Assembly (NCBI GenBank): GCA_023481285.1
Contig: JAMCWL010000045.1
Span: 1-53,516 of the forward strand
DNA length: 53,516 bases
Direction of reading: 5' to 3'
Origin: Actinomycetota bacterium
Lineage (GTDB): Bacteria; Actinomycetota; Aquicultoria; Aquicultorales; JAMCWL01
The notes beneath the pieces were generated by a model. That model saw only the letters and a list, made by a program, of their open reading frames with translations. It did no database searches and had not been told where the DNA came from. Both the position numbers and the translations under genes were made by a program. Shown here piece by piece: positions 17,566 to 26,416 of the stretch (the stretch's first letter is position 1; each line of letters starts with the position of its first letter).

Positions 17566-19531
17566 GTGGATGGAGGGCAATCACAGCCAGATCGTCCTCT
17601 ATTTTCCCACGTGCAAATTCGAGCGCACTCCGGGCAATGATGTCAGCCACTTTGCCCGCGCTTTGCCCGTAGGATTTGCCCATCGCCAGCCTGATCCGCT
17701 CCTCACCGAAAAGGTCCGGTCCTCTTCTCGCCTCCGTCAAGCCATCGGTATATAAGACGAGATATCCGGGTATCTTCAGTTCATCTTCCGTTTCCTCATA
17801 AGTTACGTCGTCAAACGCCCCCAATGGCAAACCCTGCGCTTTCCTAAGAAAACGGCATTCCGGATCGCAAAGAAGTGTGGACGGATGGCCGGCGCTGGCA
17901 TAGGTAAACGCGTAGTCGGATTTCAATACGACGACCAGAACCGTTACGAACTGCTCGGATGTGGTCGTTTTTGTCAATACCTGGTTCGCCCTGGTAAGCG
18001 CAGAGCCGGGAGATGAGTCCTCATAAAGAAAAGCCCTTATGGTGTTTTTCGCCGAAGATGTAAGCGCCGCTGCGTTGAGGCCCTTGCCCGAAACATCGCC
18101 GATCACCACCCCGAGTCCATCCGTGGGTAGCTCGATAAAGTCGTAAAAGTCTCCACCAACTGTCAGCCCGGCAGTTGCCGGCTCGTAACGAACGCCGATC
18201 TCCAAACCCTTGACGTATGGAATTGGCGAGAGCAGGCTCTGTTGGAGAACCTGGGCGATACGACGCTGTTCTTCCAGAAGAGCATTTTCCAGCGTAATTC
18301 CAAGCTGGTTACCGACTGTTCTGAGAAAACGTTCGTCGTCTCCGCTGAACTCTTGACCGGCGACGGTAGCTACCAATATCACAAGACATCTTTCTTTAGT
18401 CGCAAAAGGAATGAGCGCGAAGGATTCATATTTTGACGGTTTGTCGAGCGCCGTTTTTATCTCGTTATAGTCGGCGACCTTTCCGAACAAGGCCTTGCAC
18501 TCCTTTCCTATGAACCCTATCAGCCCCTCACCTAGTCTGATGTGCGTCTCGGCCTGCCTGGCGACATACTTATCGGATAAACCCTTCGCTGCTTCGAGCC
18601 ACAACTCGTCTGTTTCCGGACGTTTCATGAAAATCGCGCCCGCTTCAGCCGGCAACGTCTTTAAGATGTCACCTAGAATCTCAGGAATTATTTCCGAGAT
18701 GCGCGCCGCGTGGATTATTTTGTTCGTGAGATAGTCGAGGGCTTTGAGCTCCGTTTCGCGTTTTTCGCGGAGTAACTTGTCTTCCTCATCGAATACACGC
18801 ATCCCCAGTAGAGCAAATGTGGCCACCCCTACCGCGATGATCGCTCTAATAACGAAAACAGGAAAGCCAAATATACGTTTGAAAGCTTCATTGTTCAGAA
18901 CCGACCCCGGCCAGAAGGTCGTTTTTCGAACAATTAGCCCACCGAAGAACGCGTTCGCCAAAAAGAACACGGTCACCGGCAGCATATAAAGAGCAACGTT
19001 TTTGAATCCCGCGCTAACAAGTGCACGATACTCGATGTAGAAGGCGATACCGGCAGCCATCGAACCGGGTAGGTACAGCAAATACCTGGCGGCAGCGGCG
19101 CCGCCAAGAAAGATGCCTCGCGGCGTATCGACGACCGCCAGGACGATCACTATCACAAGCCACACGCTGAAGAAGAACAGCGGGATATATCTGAGAGCTT
19201 TCCCCCTCCCCTCTATCGCGTAGATAAGCTCGACGCCGAATTGAAAGAGAAGCCCAAGAGAGACACCGAGCGTTCCCAAGACAGTAAAAACAAAGACTAA
19301 GCTCGTGGACTCGAGCTGCTCATAGCCTGGAAACAGAGTGAGCATATCGATCCATTCGTGTAAGCCATGAACGATTCCGAAACCGGCCAGCCATGGTAGC
19401 GCGTAGACCAGAGAAAGTCTTGATCGTCTGCGAAGAGCCATGACGAGCGCCATTCCCATGGAAAAATAAGCCAGCCCGTAAAAGAAGTATATGATCACCT
19501 CGTCTTGGCGACTGAGCTGGTTGAAAAACAA
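17552..19531 (-). CDS. Membrane GAF-domain SpoIIE/PP2C-type protein phosphatase
   Basis: A 659-aa sensor phosphatase. The first 250 or so residues hold about eight membrane spans (for example IIYFFYGLAYFSMGMALVMA and FFFSVWLVIVIVLAVV). A short coiled-coil (EEDKLLREKRETELKAL) follows, then a GAF domain (residues 275-425). The C-terminal PPM phosphatase is of RsbU/SpoIIE type, with GGDFYDFIEL, IGDVSGKGLNAAAL, YASAGHPSTLL and LYTDGLTEAR supplying the metal-binding aspartates. Such proteins dephosphorylate STAS anti-anti-sigma partners. A STAS gene lies at 42.4 kb but lacks the usual Ser. The TTG start is supported by AGGAGGAG just upstream. It lies 29 nt after purA, probably co-transcribed. Confidence 0.9.
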   Translation of the reverse strand: MFFNQLSRQDEVIIYFFYGLAYFSMGMALVMALRRRSRLSLVYALPWLAGFGIVHGLHEWIDMLTLFPGYEQLESTSLVFVFTVLGTLGVSLGLLFQFGVELIYAIEGRGKALRYIPLFFFSVWLVIVIVLAVVDTPRGIFLGGAAAARYLLYLPGSMAAGIAFYIEYRALVSAGFKNVALYMLPVTVFFLANAFFGGLIVRKTTFWPGSVLNNEAFKRIFGFPVFVIRAIIAVGVATFALLGMRVFDEEDKLLREKRETELKALDYLTNKIIHAARISEIIPEILGDILKTLPAEAGAIFMKRPETDELWLEAAKGLSDKYVARQAETHIRLGEGLIGFIGKECKALFGKVADYNEIKTALDKPSKYESFALIPFATKERCLVILVATVAGQEFSGDDERFLRTVGNQLGITLENALLEEQRRIAQVLQQSLLSPIPYVKGLEIGVRYEPATAGLTVGGDFYDFIELPTDGLGVVIGDVSGKGLNAAALTSSAKNTIRAFLYEDSSPGSALTRANQVLTKTTTSEQFVTVLVVVLKSDYAFTYASAGHPSTLLCDPECRFLRKAQGLPLGAFDDVTYEETEDELKIPGYLVLYTDGLTEARRGPDLFGEERIRLAMGKSYGQSAGKVADIIARSALEFARGKIEDDLAVIALHPRMQA

Positions 19532-19560
19532 GCTCTCCTCCTGGCTGCGTTGGAAGTATC

Positions 19561-20829
19561 TTACTTAATGATCGTCTGAGTGCGCGACGGGCCAACCGAG
19601 ATGAGGTTGATTGGCACCCCGGCGATCTCTTCGATCCTCTCCACGTAGCGGCGGGTCGCTTCGGGAAGACCGCTGTACTTCGTTATCCCTCCCAGGTCGA
19701 CCTGCCAACCGGAAAGCTCCTCGTAGACCGGCGTACACTTGTGGAAAATGGTCTGGTGGGGAGGCATATGATCGAAGACTTCCCCGCCGAACTCATAGCC
19801 GACGCAGATTCTAACCGTCGAGAAGGGCGATAGAACATCGAGCTTCGTCAGGGCTATCTCGGTCATTCCGTTTATTTCAACCGCGTACTTCAGCACGACC
19901 CCGTCGAGCCATCCGCAGCGGCGTGTTCGCCCGGTCGTCGTACCGAACTCGGCGCCTACGCACTGCAGCGTCTCGCCGCTCTCTCCAGTGTCCTCGGTCG
20001 GGAAAGGACCGTAACCGACGCGGGTCGTATACGCCTTCGCTATGCCGATAATCCGGTCGATGCGTAAGGGGCTTACCCCGGTACCGACGCAGGCGCCCCC
20101 GGCCGTCGGCGAAGAGGAGGTTACGAAGGGATAAGTCCCATGATCGAGATCGAGCATCGTCCCCTGCGCTCCCTCAAAGAGAACGTTCTTTCCCTCTTTG
20201 AGCGCCCAGTTCAGGAGGTGTTCGGTATCGCCGATCATACCGTTGATCTTATCGGCGTACGCCGCGTACTCGTCGGCGATCTCGTCGAGCCCGGGTTCTT
20301 CAATCTCATAAAAATCGAAGTCCGCCCTTTTCCTGTCAAGCGCCGTCGCGAGTTTCTCCCGAAAGATCTTCATATCCAGGAGGTCCTGCACTCGCAGGCC
20401 GATGCGCGCCGCCTTGTCGGCGTAGGCCGGGCCGATGCCCCGACCGGTCGTCCCGATCTTGGCCTTGCCCAGCCTAACCTCGGTCGCTTCGTCGATCATC
20501 TTGTGATAGGGCATGATGAGGTGGGCGTTCGAGCTCAGAACAAGTTTGGGCCGGCCGACACCAGCCCTCTCGAGATCGGAAAGCTCGTCTAGAAGCGCCT
20601 TGGGGTCAACGACCAGCCCGTTCCCGATAACGGACGTTATATTAGAGTAGAGGACCCCCGAGGGCAGGAGGTGAAGCCTCAGCTCCTTGCCATCGTGGAC
20701 GACCGTATGACCGGCGTTGTGGCCTCCTTGATACCTGACGACGAAGTCCATCTCGTTTGCCAGCCAGTCGGTTACTTTGCCCTTGCCCTCATCGCCCCAT
20801 TGGGCTCCGATAACTATTATTCCAGCCAT
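19561..20829 (-). CDS. purA: Adenylosuccinate synthetase
   Basis: GTP-dependent first step from IMP to AMP. The family P-loop GAQWGDEGKGKVTDWLA and GGHNAGHTVV give the catalytic Asp and His. IGTTGRGIGPAYADKAAR, VLFEGAQGTMLDLDHGTYPFVTSS and VKAYTTRVG-type blocks (here IAKAYTTRVGYGPFPTE) are all present. The 422-aa length is normal. AGGGGG lies 5 nt before the ATG. It starts 2 nt after the dehydrogenase gene and is followed by the phosphatase gene, apart from the main purine operon. Confidence 0.97.
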   Translation of the reverse strand: MAGIIVIGAQWGDEGKGKVTDWLANEMDFVVRYQGGHNAGHTVVHDGKELRLHLLPSGVLYSNITSVIGNGLVVDPKALLDELSDLERAGVGRPKLVLSSNAHLIMPYHKMIDEATEVRLGKAKIGTTGRGIGPAYADKAARIGLRVQDLLDMKIFREKLATALDRKRADFDFYEIEEPGLDEIADEYAAYADKINGMIGDTEHLLNWALKEGKNVLFEGAQGTMLDLDHGTYPFVTSSSPTAGGACVGTGVSPLRIDRIIGIAKAYTTRVGYGPFPTEDTGESGETLQCVGAEFGTTTGRTRRCGWLDGVVLKYAVEINGMTEIALTKLDVLSPFSTVRICVGYEFGGEVFDHMPPHQTIFHKCTPVYEELSGWQVDLGGITKYSGLPEATRRYVERIEEIAGVPINLISVGPSRTQTIIK

Positions 20830-20831
20830 TT

Positions 20832-22211
20832 TTACCCCCTGCGTCCCGCGATCGCTCTGGCCGCGACAACGCCGCTCGCGGATGATTGGACGAGCCCTCT
20901 GGTGATGCCGGCCCCGTCCCCGACGGCAAATAGATCCGTCACCTTTGTTTCCAGCTCCGGCGAGAGCTTGATCCTCAGCGAATAGAATTTTACCTCAACT
21001 CCGTAGAGGAGCGTACCGGGCGAGCCTATGCCCGGGGCGAGCTTGTCGAGAGCCTCGATCATCTCAAGGATGTCCGAGAGGTACCTGTATGGAAGGACGA
21101 AGCTCAGGTCTCCCGGAGTCGCCTCCGCGTACGTGGGCTCGACGACCGATCTCGCCACTCTCGCTGGTGTCGAGCGCCGGCCGGCCTTTAAGTCCCCGAG
21201 CCTCTGAATTATTATGCCGTTGCCAAGAAGATTCGCCAACCGCGCGATGTACTTGCCGTAGTCGATCGGCCGCTTGAAGGGCTCGGTGAAGGCCGTCGAG
21301 ACGAGGAGGGCGAAGTTGGAGTTGTCCGTCTTTTTCTCGGCGTACGAGTGGCCATTCACCGTCGTGATATCGTCAGTGATCTCCGGCGCGACGACGCCGT
21401 TGGGACAGACGCAAAAGGTGCGCACCTGGTCCTCGAAAGATTTCGAGTAGTAAACGAGTTTTGCCTCGTAGAGCTCCTCGGTCAAGGGAGCAAGGACGGC
21501 GGCCGGCACTTCGACGCGCACGCCGATGTCAACGGCGTTGGCGGTCGTCTCCAGCCCAAGGCGATCGGCTTCACCAGCCAGCCAATCGGATCCCTCGCGG
21601 CCCGGGGCCAGGATAACGTAACGACCGAAAACATCCTCGCCCGAGGCCAGGTGGACCCCCTTGACCTCGCCGCCTTCGACGATAAGGTGAGCGGCCCGGG
21701 TCCTTGTCTTGATCCGGACGCCATGCCCCTCCAGGTGGTCACGCATAAGGCGCAAGATATCAAAGCAGCGGTCGGTGCCGAGATGCCTTACCTTCATCGG
21801 AATGAGGTGCAAGCCGGCCAGCGTAGCGCGACGGGAGAGGTTGCGGACTTTGCCCTCGTTGGTCCCGTGAATTTCTCTTGACCCGCCAAATTCTAGGTAG
21901 ATTGAGTCGATGTAGTCTATGAGCTGAGCGAGCTCGGTATTGCCGATGTACTCGCCCAGCCAGCCCCCAACATCAGTCGTTAGAGTCAGCTTCCCATCTG
22001 AAAAAGCGCCCGCCCCACCCCAGCCGGAAGTTACCCGGCAGGGCCTGCAATTTATGCACTCGCCTGTTATGCGTTCTGGACAAGAGCGCTTCTCAAGAGA
22101 CGGCCCTTTCTCCAGGATTAGAATTTTGAATTTTCCGCGCCTGATAAGCTCCAGCGCCGCAAATATCCCCGCGGGCCCGCTGCCCACGATTACAACGTCG
22201 TATCTCTCCAC
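20832..22211 (-). CDS. NAD(P)/FAD-dependent dehydrogenase (COG2509-type)
   Basis: An oxidoreductase of about 459 aa. The N-terminal Rossmann motif is VVIVGSGPAGIFAALEL. A Cys-rich stretch CPERITGECINCRPCRVTSGWGGAGAF follows. The C-terminal FAD block LFAVGDGAGITRGLVQSSASGVVAA completes the flavoprotein fold. Family members are annotated as FAD-dependent dehydrogenases of unknown substrate. The track begins at a GTG at 22220; I prefer the GTG three codons later (22211) because AGGTGG lies 5 nt upstream and the flavin motif starts sooner. It leads purA and the phosphatase gene in an apparent operon. The link to purine metabolism is unexplained. Confidence 0.85.
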   Translation of the reverse strand: MERYDVVIVGSGPAGIFAALELIRRGKFKILILEKGPSLEKRSCPERITGECINCRPCRVTSGWGGAGAFSDGKLTLTTDVGGWLGEYIGNTELAQLIDYIDSIYLEFGGSREIHGTNEGKVRNLSRRATLAGLHLIPMKVRHLGTDRCFDILRLMRDHLEGHGVRIKTRTRAAHLIVEGGEVKGVHLASGEDVFGRYVILAPGREGSDWLAGEADRLGLETTANAVDIGVRVEVPAAVLAPLTEELYEAKLVYYSKSFEDQVRTFCVCPNGVVAPEITDDITTVNGHSYAEKKTDNSNFALLVSTAFTEPFKRPIDYGKYIARLANLLGNGIIIQRLGDLKAGRRSTPARVARSVVEPTYAEATPGDLSFVLPYRYLSDILEMIEALDKLAPGIGSPGTLLYGVEVKFYSLRIKLSPELETKVTDLFAVGDGAGITRGLVQSSASGVVAARAIAGRRG

Positions 22212-22736
22212 GTGCCCCACCTATTTAAACGCACAAAAAAACTCAAACAGAACGCCTTAATTTCGTTCTATCTGAGCGGATGAACCGGGTGTATTTCCTG
22301 ATAAATATAGCCCAAAACGGCTGATAAGTCAACGGGAAGAACAGCTCGAAAGCATGGGCCTGCAGTTTAAGCTCATATACGATTGTTAGCACTCTTTATA
22401 AGCAAAACGACTTTCCATCTGCCTGACCGCTAAGACGCATCTCTCTAGCAATGGCAGAAGCTTCCACTAAAGGACGGTTTGTTGTAAAATATAGCTGGCC
22501 ATCGCAGACTAGAAAGAGCAGGAGATTGTATAAATATCTATACGGCGCTTCACAGTCTTTAAAGGGTCTCACTAAGTTGGCTGACCTCCAGGATTAGTAT
22601 TTTTCTCACTTATAAGACCTTCAAGAAAGACCTTCAAGACCTTCAGCAAACAGCTTTTTATAAGGCCCTCAGCAAGCACCTTTTGGACTATGCCTTTTTA
22701 GGGTAATTATATCGTATAAGCTTATTGGAGAAAAAA
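22212..22736. other. AT-rich divergent intergenic region
   Basis: This is the longest gene-free stretch in the first half of the window (about 525 bp), lying between divergent operons. It is clearly richer in A+T than its neighbours. I see no ORF with a ribosome binding site, no tRNA and no transposon end. It contains phased A/T runs, and an imperfect tandem repeat near its right end is listed separately. It should hold the promoters of both the dehydrogenase-purA and the glycan operons. Confidence 0.4.
22610..22680. repeat. Imperfect tandem repeat upstream of the glycan operon
   Basis: TTATAAGACCTTCAAGAAAG (from 22610) recurs 47 nt later as TTATAAGGCCCTCAGCAAGC (from 22657). Additional GACCTTCA copies lie between them. 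Two repeated half-sites just upstream of a promoter region are the layout of a regulator binding site, but no regulator is known. Confidence 0.4.
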
Positions 22737-23522
22737 TTGCTTAAGCGACGAGTATATCTACACAGAGGCATGTGGAGCATGACGCGGAATGCGCTCCACA
22801 TGGCAATAGGGGTAGCCTGGCTGTTCACACTGGTAGCCGCATTGGTTTTTTGGACAAGGCCCTTCTGGACTTTCCAGGCGGTTTTAACACAGAGGCTTCT
22901 CGATTTCGCAAAGGTGCCATACCGGCTGCTTTTGCTGCCGGTGATCGATTTAAGCCGCGGCATTCCGGTCTACTACCGTCCCGGCGGAAGGACCTTTGTC
23001 GTTCCGGTCGAGTATAGCTCGCTTAAGCCGGGTTTGGCCCTGTTGGTCATCCTTCTCCTGGTGATCCTAGGGCTCGCTTTATACCAGTTGAAAAGGATTG
23101 CCCTTCCGATCAGGGTTTCCTTCCTCTTCCTGCTCGTCCTCGTTGTCTCGACCATACTTTACACGAGCTTTGTCTCGCCGGTGCCTCCACACGCGGTTAA
23201 CAGGCTCTCGATCGACTGGCAATACTCCGGCGCGGTCGTGCTCCTGCTCGCCTCTTTGATCTTTGTCTTTTCGGTATTCCCCGTCAAAGGACCGCTGTGG
23301 ATTAAATTCGGCTGGCTATTCGGGATGCTCGTTTACGGAATTATCTGGAACGTCGTCAGGATCTCCGTCGTCCTCTCAACCCTTTATCATCTGGGAAGTA
23401 TGCCTTTTCTGTTGACCCATTACCTGACGGGCATCTACATCGACTTTATCTATATAGTGGCGTTCTATTCACTCGCCCTGTCCCACCTGGCCAGGCGCGA
23501 GGTGAGCGAAGTGGGGTGGTAA
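22737..23522 (+). CDS. Polytopic membrane protein, weakly exosortase-like, no cysteine
   Basis: First gene of the five-gene glycan block, about 261 aa with roughly seven membrane spans. Near the C-terminus WNVVRISVVLSTLYHLGSMP and THYLTGIYIDFIYI recall the Arg and His motifs of exosortases/archaeosortases. However, I find no cysteine anywhere, so a classical transpeptidase is excluded. The short outside segment PVYYRPGGRTFVVPVEYSSL aligns roughly where the catalytic Cys motif would be. The track uses a TTG at 22725; the TTG at 22737, with GGAG 6 nt upstream, is better. The next gene begins 3 nt after its stop. It may be a partner subunit of the GT2 synthase. The family assignment is tentative. 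Confidence 0.6.
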   Translation: MLKRRVYLHRGMWSMTRNALHMAIGVAWLFTLVAALVFWTRPFWTFQAVLTQRLLDFAKVPYRLLLLPVIDLSRGIPVYYRPGGRTFVVPVEYSSLKPGLALLVILLLVILGLALYQLKRIALPIRVSFLFLLVLVVSTILYTSFVSPVPPHAVNRLSIDWQYSGAVVLLLASLIFVFSVFPVKGPLWIKFGWLFGMLVYGIIWNVVRISVVLSTLYHLGSMPFLLTHYLTGIYIDFIYIVAFYSLALSHLARREVSEVGW

Positions 23523-23525
23523 GTC

Positions 23526-24902
23526 ATGATAATCCTGGGCATGGCGATGGTCGTCATCTTCTCCATATTGATTACCTACGCTGTCAGACACTACGGCTTC
23601 TACTGGAACCGCATGTTTGGAAAGCAGAAAAGGCCTATGCAAGACCTTGCCGGTTATTACCTGCCGAGCGTCTCGATCGTGGTGCCCATGCACAACGAGG
23701 AAGCGGTCGCCGGGAACATCCTCGAACGGCTGGCTGTGATGGACTACGCGAAGGAGAACGGCCACTACGAGGTGATCGCGATCGACGACGGCTCCACGGA
23801 CAAGACGGGCAAGATTGTCGACGAGTACGCCGGCAGGTACCCTTTCATCCGGGCGATCCACCGTGCCGGGGGCGGCTATGGCAAAGCCGACGCTCTTCAG
23901 GTCGGCTCAATGGAAGCCAGAAATGAAATTCTGCTCGTCTTCGACGCCGATTACCAGCCCTCTCGGGCTTGCATCAAGCGCCTGGTCGCTCCCTTCTGCG
24001 ACCCTGAGATCGGCCTGGTCATGGGTAGAGTCGTTCCCATAAACACCGAGCAGTCGTTGATGACTCGCCTCCTCGACCTGGAGCGGACGGGTGGCTATCA
24101 GGTGGCCCAGCAGGCCAAGCATAATCTTGATCTGGCTTCGCAATATGGTGGAACGGTCGGCGGCATAAGAAAAGACCTCCTGCAAACCCTCGGTGGCTGG
24201 GATCCCAGAAAGCTGGCGGAAGACACCGACATCACCGTACGGGCCTTCTATAACGGCTGGCGGATAGGGTATGTGAACATCGCCGAGTGCTATGAGGAGT
24301 CGGTGACGTCCTGGAAAGAGCGGCGCTTGCAGCTTGCTCGCTGGGCGACCGGTCACAATCAATGCCTCCTTTCTCATCTTGGAGCGGTTATCAAGTCGCC
24401 CGTATTGAGCTTCCTGCAGAAGTTCGACGGCATCCTCATGCTCGGCGTTTATCTGGTGCCGGTGATCATGTTAATCGGCCTGTTCCTCTCAATTACCGTC
24501 TACTTCTTCGCCGCTTTCTGGTGGTGGACCTTCTTCGCCGCGCTTCTCTTCACCCTCACCTACAACAACATCGGCAACTTTGCTTGCTTTAACGAGGTTG
24601 GGGTCGGCGCCGTCCTCGATAAGCGGGGGCGCGTCATCTGGCTGCTTCCCTGGAGCCTCTTTAACTTCTTCGCCAACGTTTGGATCTGCACCGGGTCGTT
24701 CGTAAAATCTCTGGTTATTCACGGAAACCATCGCGCGTGGGATGCCGGGGTTACCAACGGCCATGCCAACGGCAATGGGGTTAACTGGAACAAGACGAAG
24801 AAGAATGGCTCAACAAACGGTAATGGGAACGGCATCAAATGGGAGAAGACGAAGAAAAACGGTTTGACTAACGGCAATGGAAACCACAAAGGGAAGGCCT
24901 AG
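23526..24902 (+). CDS. Processive GT2 glycosyltransferase with Asn/Gly/Lys repeat tail
   Basis: A 458-aa membrane synthase of the cellulose/hyaluronan/PNAG type. It has an N-terminal span and a cytoplasmic GT-A domain with VSIVVPMHNEE, IAIDDGSTDKTGK, LVFDADYQP, LAEDTDITVRAF and the QLARW product-binding motif. About four C-terminal spans follow. These motifs indicate polymerisation of a sugar nucleotide coupled to export. The last 50 or so residues are unusual: two copies of a 17-residue unit W(N/E)KTKKNG(S/L)TNGNGNGI, basic and flexible. It lies 3 nt after the membrane gene and overlaps the next start by 1 nt. The polymer made is unknown. Confidence 0.9.
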   Translation: MIILGMAMVVIFSILITYAVRHYGFYWNRMFGKQKRPMQDLAGYYLPSVSIVVPMHNEEAVAGNILERLAVMDYAKENGHYEVIAIDDGSTDKTGKIVDEYAGRYPFIRAIHRAGGGYGKADALQVGSMEARNEILLVFDADYQPSRACIKRLVAPFCDPEIGLVMGRVVPINTEQSLMTRLLDLERTGGYQVAQQAKHNLDLASQYGGTVGGIRKDLLQTLGGWDPRKLAEDTDITVRAFYNGWRIGYVNIAECYEESVTSWKERRLQLARWATGHNQCLLSHLGAVIKSPVLSFLQKFDGILMLGVYLVPVIMLIGLFLSITVYFFAAFWWWTFFAALLFTLTYNNIGNFACFNEVGVGAVLDKRGRVIWLLPWSLFNFFANVWICTGSFVKSLVIHGNHRAWDAGVTNGHANGNGVNWNKTKKNGSTNGNGNGIKWEKTKKNGLTNGNGNHKGKA

Positions 24903-26416
24903 TGCTCAACTACGCTCTGCTGGTCTTAGCATTCCTATTCCTGGTCGCCCTCTGCTTTGTCCCCGGTCTAGTAGAGCTGCGCTGGCCCAAGGACCAGGGG
25001 CCCGTCGATATCGACCTTGATCGTGACATCGACGAGCGATACTTCTCACGCGCCTTCAAGGCCTACCTAAAGAGCGGTCTCTCGTCCGTATCCGCTAAAG
25101 CAATTCCCCTGTCGAACGTGGAGAATAGCTGGTTAAGAGGCGTGCAGGCAAAGAAAATGAGGACGTTTATCCACCGGGGCGCCGAGGACATACTGGTCAT
25201 CGATGGGGATGTGAACCTGCCGACGGGCACCGAGTGGCCGCAGGCCGCGCTTGTTCAGGGTAACCTCACCACCTCCCACAACTGCCTCCTCCTGCAGGAG
25301 GTCTCTGTGGAGGGAGATTGCCTGGTAGGGGAGAGCAACCACCTGCAGTGCCTGAGCGCAAAAAACATTAGCCTTGGCGAGAACACGATCATCGACGGCT
25401 GGATCGACGCCGAAGAAAAACTAATCACTGGAGTCGGCTGTGAAGTGCACGGCCGGGCCACGGCCGGTAAACAGATAAGGATCATGGGGATCGGCAATTT
25501 TAAGAGCCTGGCCGCACCGGTAATCGAAGTTATTTCGAGTCTCGCCGATATGCCATCCGATCAAGACCTTGAAGAAGAAATCGAGGAGATTGAGAGCGAA
25601 GCTCCTCTTCCGTTGGAGCCGGTCGCGGAAGCATCGGAAGCCATAGCCGCCCGGCCTGAAGAGTTGGAAGAGGAGATCGTTGTCCCCCCGCTAGAAGCTA
25701 CCCCCGAGGCAGAAGCGAGACCGACCGATGAAAAACTGGAGCGGGAAGTCGAAGCGATGGATTTGACGGAGTGGCCGGCTGAGTATGATTCGGTGATTTC
25801 TGGGAGCTTTCACCTGAAAAGCATCGAGGAAATTGGGGATGAGCTCCGGGGGAGGGAGGGCAAGTATATTCCGTATCGCTTTATCTTATGGCGCGCAAAC
25901 ATGCTGGGACTCGTCAACACACCATTGACCGCTCTCAAATCCGAGCAGAAGCCGGAATATATGCGATCTTCAGCGGTCTGGCTGCAGGCTCCAACTACCA
26001 TACGCGTCAAAGGTGGTCTATCCGTCCCTGAAGGTGAAACGGTCCCTTACGACTTGATCATCGAAGGCGACCTGGATAGCGACACCGGCGTCTTCTTCGA
26101 TGGGGGTCTTCACGTAAGGGGAACGGCAACGCTTGGAGAAGTAAATCAAATTCAAAGATCTTTGGTGGCCGATGGCAATGTTATACTTAGGGAGTATACG
26201 ACGGTTGGTCACTGTGTTAACGCCGGTGGCTCGGTCTTTGTTAAGACCGGCACCCGCATAGGTGTGACGGATACCGGCGGTCTGGCAGCTCGAGAAACGG
26301 TCTACCTGGAGCCGGGAGTCAACGTTCATGGCAAAATCTACGGAGAGCACGGCGTCGAAGTCCGCCAGGCGGACGACGAGATTGCTGGTATCAAATCTAC
26401 TAGCAAAGGTACGTAG
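24902..26416 (+). CDS. Membrane-anchored protein with two bactofilin-like halves
   Basis: A 504-aa protein with one N-terminal membrane span (MLNYALLVLAFLFLVALCFV). A first beta-helix-like region (about 90-205) has short repeated strands such as LVQGNLTTSHNCLLLQEVSVEGDCLVGE. A long acidic, Pro-rich linker follows (215-300, EEEIEEIESEAPLPLEP). A second beta-helix-like region (about 375-490) has IIEGDLDSDTGVFFDGGLHVRGTATLG and YLEPGVNVHGKIYG. The short turn-strand repeats resemble polymer-forming bactofilins (PF04519), normally one compact domain. The GTG start overlaps the GT2 stop (TAGTG). A scaffold for the synthase is inferred. Remote similarity only. Confidence 0.65.
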   Translation: MLNYALLVLAFLFLVALCFVPGLVELRWPKDQGPVDIDLDRDIDERYFSRAFKAYLKSGLSSVSAKAIPLSNVENSWLRGVQAKKMRTFIHRGAEDILVIDGDVNLPTGTEWPQAALVQGNLTTSHNCLLLQEVSVEGDCLVGESNHLQCLSAKNISLGENTIIDGWIDAEEKLITGVGCEVHGRATAGKQIRIMGIGNFKSLAAPVIEVISSLADMPSDQDLEEEIEEIESEAPLPLEPVAEASEAIAARPEELEEEIVVPPLEATPEAEARPTDEKLEREVEAMDLTEWPAEYDSVISGSFHLKSIEEIGDELRGREGKYIPYRFILWRANMLGLVNTPLTALKSEQKPEYMRSSAVWLQAPTTIRVKGGLSVPEGETVPYDLIIEGDLDSDTGVFFDGGLHVRGTATLGEVNQIQRSLVADGNVILREYTTVGHCVNAGGSVFVKTGTRIGVTDTGGLAARETVYLEPGVNVHGKIYGEHGVEVRQADDEIAGIKSTSKGT

